Below, in pieces: positions 1-9,196 of a stretch of DNA of 64,000 nt. The stretch covers positions 62,211-126,210 of the forward strand of contig NZ_QMDL01000003.1 in the NCBI RefSeq assembly GCF_003336705.1. The letters are read 5' to 3'. Each line of letters starts with the position of its first letter. The first letter of the stretch is position 1. The notes beneath the pieces were generated by a model. The model made no database searches and was not told where the DNA came from. It saw only the letters and a list, made by a program, of their open reading frames with translations. The DNA comes from Marinobacter litoralis (GTDB lineage Bacteria > Pseudomonadota > Gammaproteobacteria > Pseudomonadales > Oleiphilaceae). The translations under genes and the position numbers were made by a program.

Positions 1-668
1 AGATCGAACTGCGCATTATGGCCCATTTGTCGGGCGACAAAGGCTTACTGAAAGCCTTCGAGCACGGCGAAGATATCCACAAGGCGACGGCGGCGGAAGT
101 GTTCGGTGTAAGCCTGATTGAAGTGTCTTCCGACCAGCGCCGCAGCGCCAAGGCCATTAACTTCGGCCTGATTTACGGCATGTCGGCCTTTGGATTGGCC
201 CGCCAGCTGGGTGTAGAACGGAAAGTGGCTCAGGAATACATTGATAGATACTTCGATCGTTACCCGGGCGTACTGCGCTACATGGACAACATCCGCAAGC
301 AGGCCCACGAAGACGGCTATGTGGAAACCCTGTACGGCCGCCGCCTTTACCTGCCGGAGATCAACGCCCGTAACAAGCAGCTGCAACAGGCCGCCGAACG
401 CACCGCCATCAACGCACCGATGCAAGGCACCGCGGCAGACATCATCAAGCGCGCGATGATCGACGTGGACCAATGGCTGTATGAAAACCACGCTGACGAT
501 GCCGTGATGACCATGCAGGTGCACGATGAATTGATCATCGAAGTTCGCGAAGAAGCTGTGGAAAAAGTTCGAGAGGGGCTGGTAAAGCGCATGTCCGCCG
601 CCGCCAAACTCGACGTGCCACTGCTCGTGGAAGCGGGTGTCGGTGACAACTGGGACCAAGCCCACTAA
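1..668 (+). CDS. polA: DNA polymerase I, C-terminal part (cut by window start)
   Basis: Only the last ~222 codons of the polymerase domain are present; the reading frame is open from base 3, and the ATG at 18 is internal. The sequence shows the O-helix (motif B) as [14 protein letters not shown] near residues 47-60 and motif C as QVHDEL, whose Asp-Glu pair binds catalytic metal in family A polymerases. It ends in NWDQAH, as the enterobacterial enzyme does. Pol I fills gaps during repair and removes Okazaki primers; the 5' nuclease and any 3' exonuclease domains lie outside the window. A strong hairpin terminator follows the stop directly. Confidence 0.97.
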   Translation, partial: IELRIMAHLSGDKGLLKAFEHGEDIHKATAAEVFGVSLIEVSSDQRRSAKAINFGLIYGMSAFGLARQLGVERKVAQEYIDRYFDRYPGVLRYMDNIRKQAHEDGYVETLYGRRLYLPEINARNKQLQQAAERTAINAPMQGTAADIIKRAMIDVDQWLYENHADDAVMTMQVHDELIIEVREEAVEKVREGLVKRMSAAAKLDVPLLVEAGVGDNWDQAH

Positions 669-671
669 CGC

Positions 672-710
672 AAAACGCCCGGTGAGCTTCCTCAACCGGG
701 CGTTTTTTTT
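672..710. terminator. Bidirectional intrinsic terminator between polA and fadL
   Basis: An inverted repeat with arms CGCCCGGT and ACCGGGCG, extended inward by TGAG/CTCA, is followed by a run of eight T on the plus strand and preceded by AAAA, which gives a shorter T run on the minus strand. It sits between two convergent genes and can serve both. Confidence 0.85.
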
Positions 711-730
711 GCGGTTAGCTAAGCGGCTTA

Positions 731-2260
731 TTAGAACGCTTTGCTGACCTCGATCGCGGCGCTCCAGGCGCTGAGTTCGTATTCAGCTGTGTAGTAGCTC
801 GGATCTTCAATCCCTGGCGCAAGCTCGGCGACCTGATCAGGGTTACTGTGCTGGTAGTTACGCTCAGTGAACTTTGGATCGTCTTTGAACAGCAGAGTTC
901 CTACCGCTACGTCAACAGCCCAGCCACTTTGCGCATCTTTCCACTGCGTACCTAGTGTCAGCCAATGACGATCGCTAGACGGGATACGGGCAGTTAAGTA
1001 CTGGTCCACAGGAGATTCATCCCAAGCATAACCGGCTTTGAAGGCCCATTCTGGCGTTGCTTGCCAGATACCACCCACATTCACCTGCCAAGTATTTTTC
1101 CACTTTTCCGTAATATGGGTAACGGGCTCATCGCCAGTTCTACCAGTTACTTGGCTGATCTGACCGGAATCGCCTTCACGACTATTGATGTCAAGTTCTT
1201 CAAACCGTCCCCAACGCGCATAAGTAGCGCCCGCTAGCAGGGTTACTTCATCAGTCAGGTGGTGACGAACGCCGAATGTGATCGCCTCTGGAATCGCCAG
1301 AGGAACTTCAACTTTTTCAGTCAAGGTTGTGGTTGCACCAGGGTTGCCTGGAACAGGGAAGTTACTGATTTCAGCATCACCCTTTAACTTCAATTCCGTA
1401 CCCGTCTGGGCACTCAAGCCAAATTGCGTACGTTCGTCCAACTCATAAAGAAAACCAACCCGGAAGGTAACACCGATATCATCACCTTCTATGTCGGCGT
1501 ATGGGTCTGCCGGCAGATTGTTCAGAGCCTGCTGTGATCCTGCTTGTGCACCAGCCTGTTGGGCTGCAGCAATTTGCTGTGGCGTAGCATTTGGATTTGC
1601 AGTTAGAAGCTGCGTGACAGCTTGCTGCGCGCCCGCTTGGGCTCCTTGCCGGAAAGCAACGGCAGACACATCTTGAAACTTAGTCAGGCGCCCCTCGGCA
1701 TACATGATGTTCAGCCCAACGCCCATGGACAGACCTTTACCATTGTTCACAGACAGGGACGGAGTGAATGCAATAGCTTTCAGTTCAGTCTTATCGGCAA
1801 AGTAACGACCTTCAAAATTATCGTCATAATCGGCCGCAAGCCCATAAGGAGCATGAATACCAAAACCAACGTCGATAGACTCGTTAACTTCATGGGTTAA
1901 ATAGAAGTTAGGCAGCACCGCCAGGTCAGCAATATCACCGCCATGATTACCATTTACCGGTACGTTAACACCTGGAACATTCCGGCGCGCTTCGGCATGC
2001 TTCGCCTCAGCATCAATATCCAAAACCGCCGCACCAAAAGAAATGTTGGTACCAGACAGCTGACTCATACCGGCCGGGTTAAAGAACACAGTGGTTGCGT
2101 TTTCAGGGTTGGCAGCGGCGCCGGCGTTGGCTACGCCCATCTGGCTAGCGCTTTGCTCGTTCAATGAAAAGCCACCGGCCATAACGGTTGCAGGGGCAGC
2201 AACAGCGGCCAAAGTGGCAAAACGAATGGCTTTCACGAGTACGTTGGTATTCTTATGCAT
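731..2260 (-). CDS. fadL: FadL/OmpP1-type outer membrane hydrophobic-substrate transporter
   Basis: The 509-residue protein has a signal peptide of about 28 residues ending VMA, then a mature N-terminus GGFSLNEQSASQMG and the family NPA motif (NPAGM, residues 61-65). It ends in Phe, as outer membrane beta-barrel proteins do. FadL proteins move long-chain fatty acids and other hydrophobic compounds across the outer membrane, which fits a bacterium that also encodes a large acyl-CoA dehydrogenase at 24.9 kb. The start has a perfect AAGGAG site. Residues about 202-249 form an insertion very rich in Ala and Gln that breaks the usual barrel pattern. The substrate (fatty acid, alkane or aromatic) cannot be told from sequence. 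Confidence 0.92.
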   Translation of the reverse strand: MHKNTNVLVKAIRFATLAAVAAPATVMAGGFSLNEQSASQMGVANAGAAANPENATTVFFNPAGMSQLSGTNISFGAAVLDIDAEAKHAEARRNVPGVNVPVNGNHGGDIADLAVLPNFYLTHEVNESIDVGFGIHAPYGLAADYDDNFEGRYFADKTELKAIAFTPSLSVNNGKGLSMGVGLNIMYAEGRLTKFQDVSAVAFRQGAQAGAQQAVTQLLTANPNATPQQIAAAQQAGAQAGSQQALNNLPADPYADIEGDDIGVTFRVGFLYELDERTQFGLSAQTGTELKLKGDAEISNFPVPGNPGATTTLTEKVEVPLAIPEAITFGVRHHLTDEVTLLAGATYARWGRFEELDINSREGDSGQISQVTGRTGDEPVTHITEKWKNTWQVNVGGIWQATPEWAFKAGYAWDESPVDQYLTARIPSSDRHWLTLGTQWKDAQSGWAVDVAVGTLLFKDDPKFTERNYQHSNPDQVAELAPGIEDPSYYTAEYELSAWSAAIEVSKAF

Positions 2261-2285
2261 GGTGTCTCCTTATTAGTTTGCGCGG

Positions 2286-2315
2286 AGTATACGCAGCAGT
2301 GGGTTATGGCCTCAA
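2286..2315 (-). promoter_or_regulatory. Sigma-70 promoter for fadL
   Basis: Read on the minus strand, TTGAGG (-35) and TATACT (-10) are separated by 18 bases. The -10 lies about 25 bases ahead of the fadL start codon, which carries an AAGGAG ribosome site. Confidence 0.6.
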
Positions 2316-2366
2316 ATGCCAAAACTACTTATTTGCAAAGCTAATCGTTTCTGCCGCATTTAAAAC

Positions 2367-2396
2367 GCAAAAAGCCCCCAACTGGGGGCTTTTTGC
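2367..2396 (-). terminator. Intrinsic terminator after pilU
   Basis: The arms AAAAGCCCCC and GGGGGCTTTT flank a short loop, and a T run follows on the minus strand about 10 bases after the pilU stop. It separates the pilT-pilU unit from the fadL promoter. Confidence 0.85.
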
Positions 2397-2405
2397 CAGA
2401 GAGAA

Positions 2406-3527
2406 TCAATCGTCTTGAATGGACAGTTTATCGACCGACGACGACAAGCTGTCTGCGCCCTTTGCGTCGCTTCCCAGCTTAATCATCAAACGCAGATCGT
2501 TGGCCGAGTCCGCGTGGGCCAAGGCATCTTCATAGGTGATCGAACCTTCGGAATAAAGCTTGTACAACGCCTGATCGAACGTCTGCATGCCGCTTTCGTT
2601 CGATTTCGACATCAGTTCTTTCAGTTTGTGCACTTCGCCTTTGCGAATCATGTCGGCCACCAGAGGCGTATTGATCAACACCTCAATAACCGCTTTTCGG
2701 CCTTTACCGTCCGGTGTCGGCACCAACTGCTGGGCGACGATGGCTTTCAGGTTCAGCGACAAGTCCATCCAAATCTGGTTGTGCTGTTCCGGCGGGAAGA
2801 ACTGGATAATCCGGTCCAGCGCCTGGTTCGCGTTGTTCGCGTGCAACGTCGCCAAACAAAGGTGCCCGGTTTCCGCGAACTGAACCGAATACTCCATTGT
2901 CTGGCGGGTACGCACCTCACCAATCAGGATCACATCCGGAGCCTGCCGCAGGGTATTCTTCAGCGCCACGTCGAAACTTTCAGTATCTATACCCACTTCA
3001 CGCTGAGTGACGATACAGCCTTGATGCTGGTGTATGAATTCGATGGGGTCTTCGATAGAGATGATATGCCCCCGGCTATTCCGGTTACGGTGCCCGAGCA
3101 TAGCGGCCAACGAAGTAGACTTACCGGTACCGGTAGCGCCCACAAACATGATCAAGCCCCGCTTGGTCATGGCCAGGTCTTTAATCACTTCCGGCAAGGA
3201 AAGTTCGTCAATTTGCGGGATTTTCACTTCAATGCGCCGCAAGACCATGCCGCACAGGTTGCGCTGAAAAAACGCGCTCACACGGAATCGCCCGATGCCT
3301 CGGGCGCTGATGGCAAAGTTACACTCGTGGCTTTCGTCGAACTCGGCGCGCTGTTTGTCATTCATCGCGCCGTAGACAAACTCTCGAGTCTGTTCCGGCG
3401 TTAACGCATTTTTAGTGACGGGCAACACCTTGCCATTCACCTTCATGCTTGGCGGAACACCTGCGGTGATAAAAAGGTCCGAACCGCCTTTTTCCACCAT
3501 TAGCCGCAACAGCTTTTCAAATTCCAT
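2406..3527 (-). CDS. pilU: Type IV pilus retraction ATPase-like protein PilU
   Basis: This 373-residue hexameric secretion ATPase family member has Walker A GATGTGKST at residues 130-138, an Asp-box region ISIEDPIEFIHQ near 157-168 and Walker B DVILIGE at 198-204. A His-containing motif (ETGHLCLATLHANN) follows. The LRRIEVKIPQIDELSLPE segment and the C-terminal extension after the core mark it as PilU rather than PilT. PilU assists PilT in pulling back type IV pili at the inner membrane and cannot usually replace it. It lies 37 bases downstream of pilT on the same strand, the order seen in Pseudomonas, so the two are probably co-transcribed. Confidence 0.95.
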   Translation of the reverse strand: MEFEKLLRLMVEKGGSDLFITAGVPPSMKVNGKVLPVTKNALTPEQTREFVYGAMNDKQRAEFDESHECNFAISARGIGRFRVSAFFQRNLCGMVLRRIEVKIPQIDELSLPEVIKDLAMTKRGLIMFVGATGTGKSTSLAAMLGHRNRNSRGHIISIEDPIEFIHQHQGCIVTQREVGIDTESFDVALKNTLRQAPDVILIGEVRTRQTMEYSVQFAETGHLCLATLHANNANQALDRIIQFFPPEQHNQIWMDLSLNLKAIVAQQLVPTPDGKGRKAVIEVLINTPLVADMIRKGEVHKLKELMSKSNESGMQTFDQALYKLYSEGSITYEDALAHADSANDLRLMIKLGSDAKGADSLSSSVDKLSIQDD

Positions 3528-3564
3528 TTTTTGTACCTATGTGTTTCAAAATCATGGCTAATGC

Positions 3565-4599
3565 TTAAAAATTATCCGGAATCTTCGCTTTCATGCGCGC
3601 ATCTTCACGGGAAATCAGGCCTTTTCTGAGCAGGCCTTCCAGACACTGATCCAGTGTTTGCATGCCAAGGGAGCCACCGGTCTGGATAGACGAATACATT
3701 TGCGCAATTTTGTCTTCACGGATCAGGTTCCGGATGGCCGGGGTGCCAATCATGATTTCATGAGCCGCAATTCGGCCTCCGCCCATCTTTTTCATCAAGG
3801 TCTGGGAGACAACCGCTTGCAGAGATTCCGAGAGCATCGACCGCACCATGGACTTCTCTTCGGCCGGGAACACGTCAACAACCCGGTCGATGGTCTTGGC
3901 GGCGGAAGTGGTATGCAAAGTACCAAAAACCAAGTGTCCGGTTTCTGCAGCGGTCAGCGCAAGACGAATGGTTTCAAGGTCCCGAAGCTCACCCACCAGA
4001 ATGATGTCGGGGTCTTCCCGCAAAGCGGAGCGCAGAGCTTCGTTAAACCCGAGGGTATCCCGGTGGACTTCCCGCTGGTTCACGAGACATTTCTTGGATT
4101 CGTGCACGAATTCGATGGGGTCTTCAATAGTCAGAACGTGCTCGTAGCGGGTATCGTTGATGTAGTCCATCATCGCGGCCAGCGTGGTCGACTTACCCGA
4201 ACCGGTTGGCCCGGTCACCAACACCAAACCCCGCGGCACAGAGGCGATGTCCTTGAAAACCTGACCCATGCCCAAATCTTCCATGGTCAGTACTTTCGAA
4301 GGGATGGTCCGGAATACAGCACCGGCACCACGGTTCTGGTTAAAAGCATTCACACGGAACCGAGCAACCCCCGGGACTTCGAACGAGAAGTCAGTTTCCA
4401 GAAATTCTTCGTAGTCCTTGCGCTGCTTGTCGTTCATGATGTCGTAAATCAGCCCGTGCACCTCTTTGTGCTCCATCGGGGGGAGGTTGATTCGGCGTAC
4501 ATCGCCGTCTACACGAATCATGGGGGGAAGGCCTGCTGACAGGTGCAAATCCGACGCACCTTGTTTGGCCGAAAAGGCAAGCAGTTCAGTAATATCCAT
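3565..4599 (-). CDS. pilT: Type IV pilus retraction ATPase PilT
   Basis: The 344-residue protein matches PilT along its whole length. It has Walker A GPTGSGKST at 130-138, the Asp box TIEDPIEFVHES, Walker B DIILVGE at 198-204 and the His box AAETGHLVFGTLHTTSA. The C-terminal AIRNLIREDKIAQMYSSIQTG stretch is the conserved AIRNLIRE retraction motif. PilT powers pilus disassembly for twitching, adhesion and DNA uptake. It is transcribed away from yggS across a 52-base gap, with GAGGATCC ahead of the ATG. No odd residues were seen. Confidence 0.97.
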   Translation of the reverse strand: MDITELLAFSAKQGASDLHLSAGLPPMIRVDGDVRRINLPPMEHKEVHGLIYDIMNDKQRKDYEEFLETDFSFEVPGVARFRVNAFNQNRGAGAVFRTIPSKVLTMEDLGMGQVFKDIASVPRGLVLVTGPTGSGKSTTLAAMMDYINDTRYEHVLTIEDPIEFVHESKKCLVNQREVHRDTLGFNEALRSALREDPDIILVGELRDLETIRLALTAAETGHLVFGTLHTTSAAKTIDRVVDVFPAEEKSMVRSMLSESLQAVVSQTLMKKMGGGRIAAHEIMIGTPAIRNLIREDKIAQMYSSIQTGGSLGMQTLDQCLEGLLRKGLISREDARMKAKIPDNF

Positions 4600-4651
4600 A
4601 GGGATCCTCGGAAGGCTTTTTCTTTTAATACAGACGCGGCAAACTCACACT

Positions 4652-5353
4652 ATGAGCAGCATAGCAGACAACATCAGAAGCGTAACCCGACGCATACAAA
4701 AAGCAACACAGCAAGCCGGCCGCAAGCCCGACAGTGTGCGGTTGTTGGCAGTTAGCAAGACTCGCCCGCCGGAAGATATCCGGGCGGCGGCGCAAATTGG
4801 CCAAACCGCTTTCGGTGAGAATTACCTGCAGGAAGCGTTGGACAAAATCGAGGCACTGAAAGACCTCCCGGATCTTGAGTGGCATTTCATTGGCCCAATT
4901 CAGTCCAACAAAACCCGACAAATCGCCGAATCTTTTTTATGGGTACACAGCGTCGATCGCCTGAAAATTGCTCGCAGGCTCAGCGAACAGCGCCCGGATG
5001 AACTCGGCCCGCTAAATATCTGCCTGCAAGTGAACGTGAACGATGAAGAGAGAAAATCCGGCTGTTCGTTAACCGAACTACCCGAACTGGCGACGGCCGT
5101 CAGCGAGCTGCCCAACCTGACCTTGAGAGGGCTGATGGCAATTCCTGATCCAAACCAGAGCGAGGCAGACCTGAAACAAAGTTTTCAAAAGCTGGCCCAC
5201 GCTTTAGCCCAGCTAAAACAGTCATTACCGGGCGCGATACAACTCGACACGCTATCGATGGGCATGTCGAGCGACCTGGAACCGGCTATCGAAGAAGGTG
5301 CAACCTGGGTACGGGTTGGCTCCGCCCTGTTCGGAGCTCGTCCGGCCAAATAG
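4652..5353 (+). CDS. yggS: YggS-family PLP homeostasis protein
   Basis: The 233-residue protein starts at the ATG of MSSIADNIRS; the frame is open further upstream, but that part overlaps pilT and looks non-coding. Signature stretches are LLAVSKTRP, whose Lys forms the PLP aldimine, FGENYLQEA, WHFIGPIQSNK and the C-terminal LSMGMSSDLEPAIEEGATWVR. PLPBP proteins are single-domain TIM barrels that bind pyridoxal phosphate without known catalysis and steady B6 and amino-acid pools. It lies upstream of proC, as in Pseudomonas and many other proteobacteria. The ribosome site is weak. Confidence 0.93.
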   Translation: MSSIADNIRSVTRRIQKATQQAGRKPDSVRLLAVSKTRPPEDIRAAAQIGQTAFGENYLQEALDKIEALKDLPDLEWHFIGPIQSNKTRQIAESFLWVHSVDRLKIARRLSEQRPDELGPLNICLQVNVNDEERKSGCSLTELPELATAVSELPNLTLRGLMAIPDPNQSEADLKQSFQKLAHALAQLKQSLPGAIQLDTLSMGMSSDLEPAIEEGATWVRVGSALFGARPAK

Positions 5354-5428
5354 CGCCTAAGCTGAATCTATGCGTTCCTGTTATCATCAGGCACATACCA
5401 TTTACTGAGCAAGCACTTGGAGCGAACC

Positions 5429-6262
5429 TTGAGCAAATCACCCGTCATCTCGTTCATCGGCGCCGGCAATATGGCCAGCGCTATTATTGGAGGCATGCTG
5501 AACAACCGCTTCGAAGCCGAAAATGTGTGGGTTAGTGCGCCCGATGACGGCCACTTGCAAACTGTTCGAAGCCAGTTTGGCGTAAGCGTCAGCACCAACA
5601 ACCGCTACTGCGTGGAACAAGCCGACATCGTTGTTCTGGCGGTAAAGCCCCAGGTAATGGCCGACGTGTGCCGGGACATTGCACCGGTTGTGCAAAATAC
5701 CCGCCCCCTGATTGTTTCCATTGCGGCAGGCCTGACCGCCGAAACGATCGACCAATGGCTCGGTGGCGGATTGCCGCTGGTTCGGGTTATGCCGAACACG
5801 CCGTCACTGGTCGGAAAAGGCGCGGCAGGCTTGTTTGCCAACGCTAAGGTGTCGGAAGAACAAAAATCCATGGTACAAACGGTATTCGAAAGCATCGGTA
5901 CTGCGCTTTGGGTCGAGGACGAAAACCTGCTCCACGGGGTAACCGCCCTTTCCGGCAGTGGCCCGGCCTATTTCTTCCTGATGCTGGAAGCGTTGGAAAG
6001 TGCCGCGACGGAGGCCGGCGTAGAGCCTGCCACGGCCAGAAAGCTGGCCATTCAAACCATGGCGGGCGCGGCCGAAATGGCGGCCAACAGCGAGCACGAT
6101 CCCGCTCAACTGAAGCGCAACGTTATGTCTCCGGGCGGCACCACCGAGCAGGCGATCAACACGTTTGAAGACGGTGGCATGCGAGAACTGGTGAAAAAGG
6201 CTTATGATGCCGCTTTCACACGCTCTGAAGAGATGGCAAAAGAACTGGCAGACAAACAGTAA
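5429..6262 (+). CDS. proC: Pyrroline-5-carboxylate reductase
   Basis: ProC reduces pyrroline-5-carboxylate to proline with NAD(P)H. The 277-residue protein opens with the Rossmann motif ISFIGAGNMASAIIGG and carries VMPNTPSLVGKGAAG, the signature LSGSGPAYFFLMLEAL and NVMSPGGTTEQAI. I chose the TTG at 5429 because GGAG lies seven bases ahead; another in-frame TTG at 5417 overlaps that site. It is followed 21 bases later by yggT, so yggS-proC-yggT probably form one unit. Confidence 0.95.
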   Translation: MSKSPVISFIGAGNMASAIIGGMLNNRFEAENVWVSAPDDGHLQTVRSQFGVSVSTNNRYCVEQADIVVLAVKPQVMADVCRDIAPVVQNTRPLIVSIAAGLTAETIDQWLGGGLPLVRVMPNTPSLVGKGAAGLFANAKVSEEQKSMVQTVFESIGTALWVEDENLLHGVTALSGSGPAYFFLMLEALESAATEAGVEPATARKLAIQTMAGAAEMAANSEHDPAQLKRNVMSPGGTTEQAINTFEDGGMRELVKKAYDAAFTRSEEMAKELADKQ

Positions 6263-6283
6263 CCGTTACGGAGACACAGCTAC

Positions 6284-6868
6284 ATGCTGGCAGATATTCT
6301 GATCACGATCCTGATGATTGCATCCACCTTTTACATGTCGGTGGTGCTGCTGAGATTCCTTCTGCAACTGGCACGGGCCGATTTCTACAACCCGATTTCC
6401 CAGTTCGTAGTAAAAGCCACTAATCCGCCGTTACGGCCACTGCGCAAAATCATCCCGGGCTGGGGCGGTATCGATGGTGCGGCATTGGTACTGGCTATCT
6501 TGATTCAAGCCATCACCTTCTTTTTTATGCTGTTGATTTACAACTCCGGCATGCCTTCGTTCAACCCGCTGACCCTTCTGGTATGGGGCGCACTGAATGT
6601 TCTCAGCCTGATCGTAAAGATTTACTTCTGGTCGGTCATCGCGGTCGTGGTGGTGAGCTGGATCGCACCTCAAAGCGGGCATCCGGCGATACAACTGGTA
6701 GCCCAAATCACCGAACCGGTGATGCGCCCTGTCCGGAATATCATGCCGTCGATGGGCGGGCTCGATTTATCACCAATTATCGTGTTCCTGATTCTCAACG
6801 TGCTGGATGTCGTGTTGAATCATATGAAGATTGCCGCCGGAATGGGTTTTCTCGGCGCCGGCATGTAA
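6284..6868 (+). CDS. yggT: YggT-family inner membrane protein
   Basis: The 194-residue hydrophobic protein is built as two copies of the YggT unit. Each has a transmembrane helix, then a conserved loop (FYNPISQFVVKATNPPLRPLRKIIPG, about residues 31-56; HPAIQLVAQITEPVMRPVRNIMPS in the second half), then another helix. The family is linked to cell-shape, division or osmotic phenotypes, but its biochemical role is not settled. It is the last gene of the yggS-proC-yggT group and is followed by a terminator. Confidence 0.92.
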   Translation: MLADILITILMIASTFYMSVVLLRFLLQLARADFYNPISQFVVKATNPPLRPLRKIIPGWGGIDGAALVLAILIQAITFFFMLLIYNSGMPSFNPLTLLVWGALNVLSLIVKIYFWSVIAVVVVSWIAPQSGHPAIQLVAQITEPVMRPVRNIMPSMGGLDLSPIIVFLILNVLDVVLNHMKIAAGMGFLGAGM

Positions 6869-6921
6869 CCTGCATCACAAATATACATATCGTTACATAA
6901 TACCAAGACTTTAAACATCTC

Positions 6922-6962
6922 AAGGCCGACCTATCAAACCATTGATACGTCGGCCTTTTTTG
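6922..6962 (+). terminator. Intrinsic terminator after yggT
   Basis: AAGGCCGAC and GTCGGCCTT pair around a second short stem (TATCAA/TTGATA), followed by a run of T. It closes the yggS-proC-yggT unit. Confidence 0.85.
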
Positions 6963-7092
6963 CCCGTCATTTAACGCCTGCCCGTCAGAACTGTTAAACG
7001 CGCCCATACCTCAGCTGGATAATCGGGCTATTATTGCCGACATTTAATTTGGGACGATCTACCTCCCGAACGTCGCGCCAAAGGATTACCTC

Positions 7093-9057
7093 ATGAGCCA
7101 GCAGGGAACACTGTCGCAGCAGGTGGAAGCCTACCACGACTGGAAAAAAGATCTGATACGCCAGATCGGCCGATACCGGTTGTGGCTTCAGGACAACAAT
7201 CTTTTTTCAGAAGATATCAGCACCCGCATACGTCACGGGCTGGAGCTTCTGATTGAGGATGAACTGACCATCGCGTTCGTCGGTGAGTATTCTCGCGGCA
7301 AAACCGAGCTGATTAACGCGCTGTTCTTTGCCAGTTACGGGCAACGGATGCTGCCCTCCGAGGCTGGCCGTACCACCATGTGCCCCACCGAACTGTTCTT
7401 CGATCGCACCAACAACAAGAGTTATCTCATGTTGCTTCCGATCGAAACCCGTACCGGCGATCTGTCTCTGCAGCAACAGCGCAAACGGCCTGAAAATTGG
7501 GTTCGGCACGAATTGGCCGAAGACAACCCGACGGTCATGCGTGAAGTACTCTCCGAAGTCGCCCGGGTTAAAAGTGTCTCTATCGGTGAAGCGCGAAAAC
7601 TCGGATTTGATGAAGACATGCTGGAAACCGATCCGCGGCTTCCCGGCAACGTACTGGTACCGGCCTGGCGAAACGCCCAAATCAGTATTCGCCACCCCCT
7701 GTTCGAACGTGGCCTGCGCATCCTCGACACACCGGGCCTGAACGCTTTGGGCTCAGAACCTGAACTGACCATGAGCATGCTTCCCCGTGCTCACGCGGTG
7801 ATTTTCGTTTTGGGTGCCGACACCGGCGTTACTGCCAGTGACATGACCATCTGGAAAGAGCACATCAACACAGACCACGCTGACCATCGCGCCGGCCGCT
7901 TTGCCGTGCTGAATAAAGTTGATGTGCTGTGGGACGACATTCAAGGCGAAACCCACACCGACGACTCCATCGAACGCGTGCGCACTTACACCGCCGAACA
8001 CCTCGGCATGAATCAGCACGACGTACTTCCACTGTCAGCCAAACAAGGTTTGCTGGCGAGGGTGCGAAACGATTCAGAACTGTTCAAACGTTCGAATCTC
8101 GGGTTGCTGGAAAAGCTGATTGTTCAGCGCATCCTGACCCACAAAGAGCAACTCATTACGCAGCACCTCATCAGCGACCTTTTGGGCATGCTGCAAAACA
8201 GCCAGGCTGCAATGCAGTACCGACTTAAATCGTTGGAAGAAGAGCACGCGGCCTGCTCCGGCTCCGCACTGGATAAGCCGGCACTCGCACGGCTCGCAGA
8301 ACGGGCGCAGAAAGACTACGACTTCTATTACAAAAAGCTGATCACCTTGCGCTCGTCTCGCCGCCTGATGGACTCGCAAGGTGAAATTCTGAACAACCTG
8401 GTCAGCGAAAAACGCTTCGAAGCCCACGCCGAGAAAGTGCGAGAGATCATGATGAAAAGTTGGTCTACCGCCGGCATGGTTCGCGCGATGGATCACTTCT
8501 TCGAGTTACTGGAAATTGACCTGAGCAACCTGCTCGCCGAGGGCCAATTGGCCGAGAAAATGGTCGGTTCGATTTACCGACGTTATAACGAAGATTCCCG
8601 CGCCAGACACTTGGAGCCTATCCCGCTCAGGGCTGGGCGCCATGTCATCGCCATCCGCGAACTGCGAAAAAAAGCGCGACGTTTCCGCATCAGCCCCAAG
8701 AACCTGATGTCGGAACAATCGTTGTTAATTCGCCGGTTCTTTAATGTGATGGTTAGCGAAGCCCGCACGCTACACAGCAGGGCAAGGTCCGACGTTGGGC
8801 GCTGGCCGCAGGAAGCCTTGCTGCCGATTATCCAGTACTCGATGGAGCAAAAGCAGCTGTTGGAGCATCAAATCAGCCGGTTAAGAGATCTGGTACGAAA
8901 CGACCGCGACAGTCGTGCCGAGAGGGCGCGCCTGCAGCACGCCATCGCCGACTTGCGCAAACAGCTCGAACTGGCCGACAACATGGTGCGCCACATTCGC
9001 AAGCCGGCACCAACCATGATCCAGCAGAAAGTCGTTAACATTTACGGCTCAGCCTGA
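7093..9057 (+). CDS. Dynamin-family GTPase
   Basis: This 654-residue protein carries all GTPase motifs: G1 GEYSRGKT at residues 64-71, a Thr-rich G2 region near 93-99 (RTTMCPTE), G3 DTPG at 212-215 and G4 NKVD at 274-277. After the G domain come long helical segments (about 340-650) with heptad-like stretches, ending [20 protein letters not shown]. No transmembrane helix is evident, so membrane contact, if any, is peripheral. Bacterial dynamin-like proteins remodel or protect membranes, but the role of this subgroup is unknown to me. It has a clear AAGGAT ribosome site and sits between yggT and metX, separated from yggT by a terminator. Confidence 0.85.
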   Translation: MSQQGTLSQQVEAYHDWKKDLIRQIGRYRLWLQDNNLFSEDISTRIRHGLELLIEDELTIAFVGEYSRGKTELINALFFASYGQRMLPSEAGRTTMCPTELFFDRTNNKSYLMLLPIETRTGDLSLQQQRKRPENWVRHELAEDNPTVMREVLSEVARVKSVSIGEARKLGFDEDMLETDPRLPGNVLVPAWRNAQISIRHPLFERGLRILDTPGLNALGSEPELTMSMLPRAHAVIFVLGADTGVTASDMTIWKEHINTDHADHRAGRFAVLNKVDVLWDDIQGETHTDDSIERVRTYTAEHLGMNQHDVLPLSAKQGLLARVRNDSELFKRSNLGLLEKLIVQRILTHKEQLITQHLISDLLGMLQNSQAAMQYRLKSLEEEHAACSGSALDKPALARLAERAQKDYDFYYKKLITLRSSRRLMDSQGEILNNLVSEKRFEAHAEKVREIMMKSWSTAGMVRAMDHFFELLEIDLSNLLAEGQLAEKMVGSIYRRYNEDSRARHLEPIPLRAGRHVIAIRELRKKARRFRISPKNLMSEQSLLIRRFFNVMVSEARTLHSRARSDVGRWPQEALLPIIQYSMEQKQLLEHQISRLRDLVRNDRDSRAERARLQHAIADLRKQLELADNMVRHIRKPAPTMIQQKVVNIYGSA

Positions 9058-9063
9058 ACCCAA

Positions 9064-9097
9064 GTTGCTGCAGGCGGCACGCGCCGGTTGCAGCAAC
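9064..9097. other. Stable hairpin between dynamin-like gene and metX
   Basis: GTTGCTGCA and TGCAGCAAC pair perfectly, with an inner GGCG/CGCC stem. It begins six bases after the stop of the dynamin-like gene. No T run follows on either strand, so it may be an mRNA 3' stabiliser, an attenuator ahead of metX or an imperfect terminator. I do not recognise a SAM or SAH riboswitch in the sequence that follows. Confidence 0.6.
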
Positions 9098-9196
9098 CAC
9101 CCCCCGCCTTTAAACTGCTCTATCGGCGCCAGCTTCTGCGCCACCGCAGGCATATTGCCTGACTCATGTGGACTGGATCAGGATATCAACACGCTC

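Noticed and set aside
2415..3404. 329-codon open frame antisense to pilU
   Set aside because: Shadow of pilU; His/Arg-rich composition typical of antisense translation of GC-rich genes.
3658..4539. 293-codon open frame antisense to pilT
   Set aside because: It is the mirror of a highly conserved coding gene at high GC, has no start signal and shows no recognisable protein features.
9065..9196. N-terminal extension of MetX by 44 residues
   Set aside because: The extension lies on the hairpin, is rich in Cys and Pro and does not resemble the family start MPDSLP...[10 protein letters not shown].
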